A stretch of 64,000 nucleotides of DNA from NCBI GenBank assembly GCA_018296165.2, contig JACKQL020000116.1, positions 1 to 64,000 of the forward strand, written 5' to 3'. The position numbers were made by a program, and so were the translations under genes. How positions within the stretch are numbered: the first letter of the stretch is position 1; each line of letters begins with the position of its first letter. The notes below the pieces were generated by a model. It was not told where the DNA came from, ran no database searches, and saw only the letters and a program-made list of their open reading frames with translations. Origin of the DNA: Termitomyces sp. T153. Its lineage: Eukaryota; Basidiomycota; Agaricomycetes; Agaricales; Lyophyllaceae. Shown in pieces: positions 56,385-64,000 of this stretch.

Positions 56385-56744
56385 TGTAAGGGCAACCTCC
56401 AGGAGCAGTGGCTCAATCACACAGCTAGCAGAGGGGAATCCAAAGTATATTCAGCAAGGTGACTGACAATACAAATAGTGACTAATCATCTAGCAGAGAG
56501 GAATCCAAAGAGAACAAGTCTGAGGATCCCTGCTGCTCAGTGTGACACATCAGCAGATAGCAGAGGCATGAGAACAACTGTATAGAAGGCCAGAGCTAGC
56601 CCTAACTCTGGGGAAGTGCTCAACAAGGAACCACAGGGAGTTCTGAGGGTCTCCAGAGATTTCTGCAGGTCTGGAATAAGCTGCAGAGATTGCCATGAAG
56701 GTTGGAAATGGAAGTTGGAGGTTGGAAATGAAAGTCCCCTGACA
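56385..56744 (-). repeat. 5' LTR of element E
   Basis: TGTAAGGGCAACC to CCCCTGACA in plus orientation, 360 bp. Its right half is also present in the duplicated block at 853-1002. Confidence 0.85.
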
Positions 56745-57005
56745 GGCAACCCAGGACTAGTTGACACAGATGGCATTAGTGGGCATAACCCCTGCCTCTG
56801 GATTCACTAGGGATTCAATTCCCACAAGTAACCCCAGCATGTTTTATTCTCTACTTGCCCTCACATAATCTGAAAATTTGATAATTCCCACTAGAAGTCC
56901 AAATCAGAACTTGAATTCAGTATGAATACTCTACAAGTACAAGATTGTACAAGAAGAGAACAATGGAAGCATGAGACAGCAAGAAATCAGAACCCAACCA
57001 CCACC

Positions 57006-57578
57006 TCACCACCTCACATCCTCCAGAGCCCCCCTCCCCATTTCCCCAATCCCCAGATCCACCTCCATCCATACCCTCACTATGGTCAATACCTCCACAA
57101 CCCCAGGCAGCTCCTCCTCTGCATCTGCTGCCACCTCCCACCACAACCCTGAGGCCACCATATTACACCACTGGTGCCCCACCAGCAGCTGCCTCATCCT
57201 CACCACCCCCTGATCTAGCTCCAGAGAGTGGTACCTGGGCATCTGCACCAACCTGTTCTAGATTGATGCAAACATGGCAGAGGCCCCATCCATAAGGATC
57301 TGGTGCTCCTGGACCTAACCTGCCTCAAACCTGTTAGCAAAAGTCCAGAGAGAAGGAAAAGACAGTTATGCAAGACCCCTGCATGCCCTGAGGCTGCCTT
57401 GCTTACCAACCACTCCTCCCACTGCCTCCCAGCCTCTACCTCCACCTACAACAGACCCCCTTCCAACAGACACTACTGTTCCTCTGCCTCTTCTACAGAC
57501 TGTGCCTCCAACTGTGTCAGACATTGTCACAAACCCCACACCTCCAATACCCTTGCCATAGCCATCTGCACCACTGTG
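57006..57578 (-). pseudogene. Antisense accessory gene of copy F, 3' exons
   Basis: Near-identical to 1265-1837. 'GRQWEEWLVSKAASGHAGVL' precedes a likely intron. The last exon carries 'NRLVQMPRYHSLELDQGVVRMRQLLVGHQW' and 'LPGVVEVLTIVRVWMEVDLG', aligning with the A copy. It is cut at 57578 by copia G and its 5' part lies at 62632-63400. Confidence 0.6.
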
Positions 57579-57924
57579 TGTAGACAAAGATATAAAGTAA
57601 GATCCTCAGAGTCACAACAAAGTAATTGAAACAACTAAATTATGTACCTGTAGACAAAGATATAAAGTAAGATCTACAGGATAGTAAGTAACAAAGTATG
57701 AGAAGTGTAATAAGTCAATGTACCCTCAGAGTCATGACAAAGTAATTGAGACAACTGAGGGATGTGTGTTTTGTGTACTCTGGATATGTATGGACAGTAA
57801 AATAAGGTTTTATGTAAAGTATAGCAAACAAAGAAATGATCATGTAACAGGGTGGCATAACATATGAAAATTATGAAGAGAGTAATTCATATGAAGTAGC
57901 ACATACTGGAGGCCCAGTTTAACA
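57579..57924 (-). repeat. 3' LTR of copia G
   Basis: TGTAGACAAAG to CAGTTTAACA, 346 bp, longer than the other LTR (327 bp) because of small indels. It contains two copies of 'tgtagacaaagatataaagtaagatc' about 70 bp apart. Confidence 0.88.
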
Positions 57925-57929
57925 CTCCC

Positions 57930-60900
57930 CTGGACAACCAGCATCATTTTACTTGCTGAGGCTGAGTTTTCAAACAAGGTAGTCATGGGTAGACCAGAAA
58001 AGCAGCTTTGTGAAGAGGTCAGTGACATTTTCAGCAGAGGGTATAGGTATAATCTGAATATCTCCTTCATGTACCTGTTTGCAGATGTAATGGTGCCTAA
58101 TGTCAATGTGTTTGGCCCAAGAGTGTCCTTTTGTAGATTCTGTGAGGGCAATAGATGAATGGTTGTCAGCATGGATGGCAGTGGGAAGTGGCTGGGGTAG
58201 ATTGACTTTGGCCAGGAAATTGTGCATTCAGAGGGCTTGTTGGGCACTGCATGTCAAGGCCATATACTCAGCCTCAGTGGTACTGAGTGCTACAGTAGCT
58301 TGATGTTTTGAGCTTCAAGACACAGCCCCTCCAGCCATCATAAAGACATATCTGGAGGTGGAATGGCATGCATCAAGATCTCCTCCATAATCCACATCCA
58401 CATAGCCAATGGGCTTTAGGTCATTTCTGAGCTCCTTAGTGTAGGTGAGCTTGTAGTCCAGAGTCCCCTTCACATACCCAAGCACATGGACCAAAGTGTT
58501 CCAGTGCACAGAGCCAGGGTTGGACTGGAAATGGGCTAAGAGGCCTACAGCAAATGATAAGTCTGGGCAAGTTGCAACTTGTGCCCACATCAGAGAGCCC
58601 AACACCTCTCTATATGGTTTGTCAGTCATAAACAGACAATTGGCTTAGGCAGATGCCTGTTGGTAGGAGTGTGCTACAGGGGTTGCTGTCTGTCATCCCA
58701 AAATGCTTGAGTACCTACCTTAGGTACACCTGTTGTGACAATGATATAGCCCTTGTTGTCTGATCCCTTTCAATTACCATACCAAGGATAAAGGATGGGT
58801 TTCTAAGGTCCTTGACCTTGTAGATCTCTGCTAGTTTGTGCTTAGCCTTGGTAGCTCCCTCTTGAGTAGTTGACAATCCAAAAACATTGTTGTTGAAGGT
58901 ATTGGTGATTATGTGCTCACCATTTTTCACTCTTGTTTGTATACAAGGGTCAGCTTGTGAGACAGAATAGTCTAGATTTTTATATGCAGCATTTAGTGTC
59001 CAAAACCAATCTCTCTCTCCCTGCATCATACCATACAGGGTCTTTAGGAGCTCAGCCTTCATTCCCTCCCTCCCTGGAGCACCTTCTGGTATGTCCATGT
59101 ATACTTGGAACTCAGGAATGCTGTTCAGGTATGCTGCTACAAAATTGATCTGCCAGATTTCAAGGTCAAGTAATACTGCAATTGCAATTGAGATATGGAG
59201 TGATTCAAGTCTGATGACAGCTGCATACATTTTGTCATAGTCTTCACCTACCACCTGTGAGTACTCCTTAGCTATGAGTCTAGCCTTCCTTCTCTCACAA
59301 TATTCCCCTCCACATCATCCTTATTTGCAAATACCCACTGGCAGCCCATGACCTTCTTTCCTGCAGGGATCTCTGACTCTAGTACTGCCCTCCATACTTT
59401 CTGCTCCTCCATGACCTGTAACTCTTGCTGGATAGCTGGTAGCCATAAGTTGGGGCAATACATTGCTTCCTTGTAGCTTTTGGGTATGTAGTCATCATCA
59501 TCCACATCTGCTTTTGACAGAAGTGCAAGGAATTCATAGGCATCCTGTGCCAAGTATGACATTGGTAAGTCAGATGCAGGCACTCCTTGCAGTCTATTCA
59601 AGCAACAGAGGATGATGGCATCAGGTGTAGGCAAGTTTGATATGGCAGCAGTATTGGGCTGTGGTGTCTCTGACAATTTGGGGGCAGGTTCCATGGCTAT
59701 ATCAGACTCAGCAACTTGTGTCCTAGGGGGATGAAGGGATACACCCTTGCAGATGTGGGGCGCAATGGGCTGGCATGGTGTGAGGAGTCCTGGAGTCTTT
59801 GAGTGTGTGGGAGAGGGTGTGACAGCAGCTAGTAAGTCATCAGCTTTCTCAATAGCTATGAGATATCTGTGACCTAATTGTTCATTAAGGATCACATCAT
59901 GGGAAGTAACTATGTTCCTCATGGCCTGGTCAAGAAGTCTGTAGCTGCCAATGCCTGGGGCATAGCCCACCATGGTGTACTTGACTGAGCATGGGTCAAG
60001 TTTTGACTTTATTAGTTCCTCAGGCACTTTAGCAAAAGCAATTGATCTGAAGGGGTGCAGGTGAGCAACACTGATCCTCTTTACTGTCCACACACACTCA
60101 GGTATACCATTGGATCATGATGAGGGAAGTCAGTTCCCAGTGTAGATTTGCATTGCAGCAGCTTCAGCCCACATGCCCTTTGGGAGACTACTCTCTGCTA
60201 GTAAGCATCTCACTCCCTCTATCACCATGCAGATTGCTCTCTTGATAAACCCATTTTGGGAGTGGGTATAGGGTACCACAGGCTCTAGCACTATGCTGTG
60301 TTCCATGCAGTATTCTTCCCACTTCTCATTCAGCCACTTATGCCCTGCATCAACTCTCACTATGAGCAATTTTTGTCCTGTTTGACATTCAGATTCTTTG
60401 TGGTATGTGGCAAAAACTTTGAGGGTAGAGTCAGCATCCTTATGGGTAAGGAAATATCCTGCCAGCCTCAAGGTATGTCCATCAGCACCTAGCATCATGT
60501 ACAATGTGCCACCCATTGACTTGGTTGATGCCAGTCCCCACGGGTCAAAGTACATGCAATCATTTGGGTGTTTCTCAATATCCTGCTCACCATCATAAGG
60601 TTGCAAAGTATGTTTTCCATAAATACAGTCTTCACACAACCCTTTGACTTCAATATTTCCTTTTATGGTGAGGTCATCTATCCAGTTGTTTCTTACTGTA
60701 GTCCAAATAGTGTGGACTCCAGCATGCCCAAAATGGCAATGCCATCCATCAAGGTCCACCAGAGCCTTAATAGGCATGGCTACCATAGCTGTTGGGGTGG
60801 CAATGGCCTCCAGAATATTGAGCAAATACATGCCATTTGTGCTGTTGCCAATGAACACTTCTCTCCCATTTGGGTCACAAAAAACCACCTTTCCTTTTGC

Positions 60901-60960
60901 AAACACAATTGAGAACCCTGTGAGATTGAGTTTCCCAATTGAGATGAGGTTTGCAGATAA
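57930..60960 (-). pseudogene. pol: pol of copia G: integrase, RT, RNase H
   Basis: Zinc region 'WHCHFGHAGVHTIW' and 'CEDCIYGKH' (about 60740-60610). Integrase core Asp positions are 'YFDPWGLAS' and 'VRVDAGHKW', but the Glu position reads 'NGFIKRAI', so Glu is lost. 'GCQWVFANKDDVEGN' opens RT (near 59330). RT continues with 'QINFVAAYLNS' and 'ETLYGM'-like sequence, and the YVDD region reads 'FNNNVFG'. The RNase H part has 'IGYVDVDYGGDLDACHSTS' and 'IHADNHSSIALTESTKG'. Stops separate the blocks. Confidence 0.8.
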
Positions 60961-60999
60961 ATCTGGGGTATCAAGAGGGTTTTTAAATAGTAGTTTGGC

Positions 61000-62180
61000 C
61001 TTTCCTTAGTTTGTTTTGATCACCTTGCACACTGTACCCTATCCCACAATGCAGAAAGTAGCACCTTTAGCTGCAGCAAGCTCCTTTCTTGGAGTCTCAT
61101 ATGGCATGTACTCTGTGGACATGTCTCTCCTCACAAAACAATGGTTGATCACACCCAAGTCAGCAAAAGTTGGGATGGAGGCATGTCCAATTGCCAGGGC
61201 CATTGCTGGGTCTGACAAGGCCTCTATGACTACATCTTGTTCTAGATTTTGTGGGCCAATAGCTTTGGGTGTGTCAAGGGCTGGTGTGGTGTTTGCAAGG
61301 TTTGCTGTAGGTGTTTGTTGCTTGTTTGCTTGAGATGCAGTGAGCTTAGCCAGTGCTTCCTTCCTGTTGTGGAAATTAGCTGGGAACTGTCCCTCCTTGC
61401 CTCACCCTTGCCAGTAGCAATTTTTGGCAGTGTGTCCCATGCATTGGCAGTTTGGATTTGTACAAACTATCTTTTACCTGGGGCTTTTAGTGTTTGCTTG
61501 GAGCACTGTCACTGATGGTGTCAATGGCTTCTGCATTTTTAGTTGTTTCCAGTGAACTAGGAGTTCTGAGATGAGGTCCACAGAGGTTTTTGTGGAGTAC
61601 ATGCTTGCTACAACTGTATTCTAGGATTCTGGGAGCAATATCATAACAATGGACCAGGTGGTGGAGTCTGAGACTTCAGCCCCCTTTTCTGTGGCCTCAC
61701 TCCATTTTGTCTGGAGGTCAGCAATGTATGGGGGGAAATCTGCTCCATCAGCAAACTTTGTGGTGCAAAGGTCATTTTCAGCTCCCATTGCAGCTAAGTC
61801 AGATACAATGCCATATGCCTTGGTAAGTGAGCTCCAAGCTTGTGCCACAGTGCTGTCTATTTTTAGACCCAGTCCTACCAGGTTTTTACAGTTGTATACA
61901 ACTAGTCCCAGAGTCCAAGCATCATGCAAGTCCCAATCATCCTCAGATGGGTTTTGTGAGGTCCAGAGGGTGGGAGTGGCACTGTCAGGATCATCCTCTG
62001 CCTTTGTGGTTGGCTTAACATCAACCTCTGGTCATGGGATGGTCCCTTTGAGGTATCCTTTCACTCCATGCACATGTGCAGCAATCAGAACTTGGGATTT
62101 GAAGTGGACAAATTTGTTCCATCAAACTGCAACTTGTCTGGGAAAGTGGGTGGTCCATTTGAATTTTGTGTGGTCATTTT
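61000..62180 (-). pseudogene. gag: gag and protease region of copia G
   Basis: The start near 62180 is 'MTTQNSNGPPTFPDKLQFDGTN', followed, with a frame change, by 'VLIAAHVHGVKGYLKGTIP'. A UBN2-type Gag core reads 'DLHDAWTLGLVVYNC' and 'AQAWSSLTKAYG' (61929-61621). Near 61440 a CxxC knuckle remnant is visible. The protease lies near 61150-61000 with weak conservation. Confidence 0.65.
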
Positions 62181-62291
62181 TGTGAGTAAGTTTGGGCAGT
62201 GAAGTGGGTGGTTTTAATCCATAGGAGTCATTGGTAGTATGGTAGTGGTGTCATGGCAATAAAATCTATGTTGTGCACAGGAGGCAAAAAT

Positions 62292-62304
62292 GGGGCCAAT
62301 AACC
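62292..62304 (-). promoter_or_regulatory. Primer-binding site of copia G
   Basis: On the minus strand GGTTATTGGCCCC follows the 5' LTR. Apart from one changed base it equals the half initiator-Met tRNA site of copia I. Confidence 0.6.
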
Positions 62305-62631
62305 TGTAGACAAGACCTTCAGAGTCATGACAAAGTAATTGAGACAACTGAATTATATACCTGTAGACAAAGATATAAAGTAAGATCTACAGGAAAGTAA
62401 GTAATGCAGTATGAGAAGTGTTCAACATACCCTCAGAGTCACAACAAAGTAATTGAGACAACTAAGGGATGTGTGTTTTGTGTACTCTGGATATGTACAG
62501 ATAGTAAAACAAGGTTTTATGTAAAGTATAGCAAACAAAGAAATGATTGTGTGATGGAGTAGCATAACATACAAAAATTATGAAGAGAGTAATTTATATG
62601 AAGTAGCATGTACTGGGGGTCCAGCTTAACA
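62305..62631 (-). repeat. 5' LTR of copia G
   Basis: TGTAGACAAGACC to CAGCTTAACA, 327 bp, followed by the CTGTG duplication. Confidence 0.88.
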
Positions 62632-63400
62632 CTGTGTACTGATTCTGCTGCAACACATTCCTCTCCCTCCATGCTATGTTCCAATCCTCCTCTGCCCTTT
62701 AGAGCTCCCCCTCTCATGTCATCAGCATTCTCAATGGCCCTTCCACCTAGTGATGGAGGAATGTCTTGATAATTGAAGGTGCAGGCTCAGAAGAGTTTGA
62801 TGGGTGCCCCATCAGCACCCTCAAGCCAGAGGAGTACACATGGGGCCTGGGGGGGGCCTGCCATCAACTCCTGGCCCCATGGCTGCTTGCTGGGCCCTGC
62901 TGTTGGCAGTGGGGAGGCCCTCCACTTCCCCTTGTTGCAAGACACTGGAGCCCCCTCTCTCCATTCACCCCATTGGGGTCCCACCTTTCCTGCCAGCCAC
63001 CCCATGCTCCCCTCACTCTCCAAACCAAATCCCCAGCACAACACCCTGGCCTTCCAGCTCTTGCCCAACTGCTCCCTCATCCAACTTGGCTCCCATCCTT
63101 GCTCTGCTGCAATGCAGGCCATATGCCACTCCAGTAAAACTGTACATTTCTTATGCCTTGCATGACATAGAAGACAAACTGAAGAATCTTGATGGAACCC
63201 CACAGTTGGCCCATCAAACTCACATAGTTCCCCTCATTGGGCATAGAGGGTACACTGGGGAAAATCAGCAGAAAGAGAACAGAACACAGTAAACACCCAC
63301 CAGAGCCTTGTTCTGGCACCATTCCAAGGTCAGAGGACCACATGCCTGCCCTAGCACCTCTGCAAACAACTTCAGCATCACCTGCACCTGGGGAACCCAC
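62632..63400 (-). pseudogene. Antisense accessory gene of copy F, 5' part
   Basis: Minus strand: exon 1 remnant 'VMLKLFAEVLG' (near 63370), whose donor GT has become GC. After the acceptor 'gattttccccag' (near 63257), exon 2 starts 'CTLYAQ', a stop, then 'GELCEFDGP'. The second Cys has become Tyr and Trp has become a stop. The second unit CLLCHARHKKC is intact, followed by 'WHMACIAAEQGW' and 'NKGKWRASPLPTAGPSK' (to about 62900). The order equals that of element A. Confidence 0.6.
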
Positions 63401-63982
63401 TGTGCTTCTGTAACAACCTGCACCTCCCCCAGACTAAAACTGGGCCTTGAAAAATGCACTGCTGGCACCAGGGCCAACCATGCTGGAGCTCTGCCCTGAG
63501 ATGAAGCCCCCAACAGACCCATCACCACTGTGGACAACTTTGAAAAGTAGGTCAGCCCAGCACAAACACAGAATTGGTACACCTATGACTGTGGTACATG
63601 GACTCTGCCTTCCTTCAATCTTGGCACTGAGCATGCTCCTCCCTGCAATGCTTGTATACCACCCACTTGTCAACCTGATTGTCATCCAATGGCAGAGGAG
63701 TTGGGGATGCAGACAATGAGTACACTGATGCTGCAGAAGATGAGGCTGAGAAAAACATGGGAAAAAGAGTTTAGGAATTCTGGGGTATGTCTGATGCCTT
63801 TTAATTGATTGTAAAGAGCCCCCTAACAAATGGTGGCTATGCTTTGACTTTGCCTCCCATGCCACCACTGCTTGCTGCAGTTTGATCAATATTACTTGGC
63901 ATTGATTTCCATGCCCCCACCAATCCTTGACTCATGTCCTGCACCTTGAGGGTCTCAATGCTGAAGAGGGGGTGATGGGTGA
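63401..63982 (+). other. 3' non-coding region and polypurine tract of copy F
   Basis: Similar to 49501-49849 of copy C, ending 'ctcaatgctgaagagggggtgatgggtga' before the LTR. A 6-7 bp duplication ('tgatggg') separates the purine run from the LTR. Confidence 0.65.
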
Positions 63983-64000
63983 TGTCATGACCCACTCCCT
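63983..64000 (+). repeat. Start of 3' LTR of copy F
   Basis: TGTCATGACCCACTCCCT is the beginning of an A-family LTR in plus orientation. It continues past the end of the window. Confidence 0.75.

Larger units (their letters stand above)
51001..56744 (-). mobile_element. Ty3/gypsy chromovirus E (5.7 kb), second chromodomain family
   Basis: LTRs of about 350-360 bp (51001-51350 and 56385-56744) bound a minus-strand element. The flanks 'agcaa' and 'ggcaa' match at four of five positions, consistent with a decayed target duplication in copy F. Gag, protease, RT, RNase H, integrase and a chromodomain are recognisable but broken by many stops. Confidence 0.88.
57579..62631 (-). mobile_element. Complete Ty1/copia element G
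   Basis: LTRs at 57579-57924 and 62305-62631 bound a minus-strand element, with CTGTG duplicated at 57574-57578 and 62632-62636. It is inserted in the antisense gene of copy F. Domain order is gag, integrase, RT, RNase H. It is unrelated in sequence to copia I beyond family motifs. Confidence 0.93.
50888..64000 (+). mobile_element. Ty3/gypsy chromovirus copy F (3' part, split by E and G)
   Basis: Pieces in order: end of the chromodomain region (50888-51000), region between pol and the antisense gene (56745-57000), antisense gene (57006-57578 and 62632-63400), 3' non-coding end (to 63982) and the start of the 3' LTR (63983). Elements E and G separate the pieces, and the LTR runs beyond the window. 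Confidence 0.8.

Overview
The window looks like a transposon-dense chromosomal region of a filamentous basidiomycete, probably an agaricomycete. I cannot name the species. Evidence is the short spliceosomal introns (about 49-62 bp, GTRNGY...YAG) and Ty3/gypsy chromoviruses with a C-terminal chromodomain. A third hint is a multi-exon gene of the P-loop ATPase plus PD-(D/E)xK nuclease type found in expanded eukaryotic effector-like families. No rRNA, tRNA, CRISPR or bacterial operon structure was seen.

Layout. 1-2837: rearranged retrotransposon debris, ending in a 352-bp exact-looking tandem duplication. 2865-9700: a CpG-rich, non-repetitive island with one apparently intact six-exon gene (minus strand, 2865-6271, about 1,045 aa) and a short truncated relative of its nuclease part (8599-9044). 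9700-12689: CpG-poor decayed DNA. 12690-22900: gypsy copy B (plus strand), broken by three solo LTRs and an RT deletion. 24687-26000: a decayed spliced gene of unknown function. 26061-31291: complete Ty1/copia element I. 31400-36530: gypsy element H of a second clade, with a solo LTR inside it. 36531-50887: gypsy copy C, split by the complete gypsy element A (38779-49039). 50888-64000: gypsy copy F, split by gypsy E (51001-56744) and copia G (57579-62631), with its 3' LTR starting at 63983.

Four insertions have matching 5-bp target duplications (A CAGTG, I CATAT, G CTGTG, solo LTR in H GAACC), so the nesting order can be read directly. The A/B/C/F family is a chromovirus with one reading frame running gag - two consecutive retropepsin domains - RT - RNase H, followed by integrase and a chromodomain. 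Just inside its 5' LTR is a 12-nt site complementary to the predicted 5' end of its own transcript, the arrangement of Tf1/sushi self-priming elements.

The most unusual feature is between pol and the 3' LTR. Every copy of this family in the window carries an extra gene on the opposite strand, with introns, a double CX2CX6C cysteine motif, a coiled-coil segment and a conserved helical C-terminus.

Almost all repeat DNA is depleted in CpG and rich in TpG/CpA, while the 2.9-9.7 kb island is not. Premature stops and lost catalytic aspartates in the elements mostly fit CpG to TpG/CpA decay. All coordinates, splice sites and similarities were read by eye and need computational confirmation.
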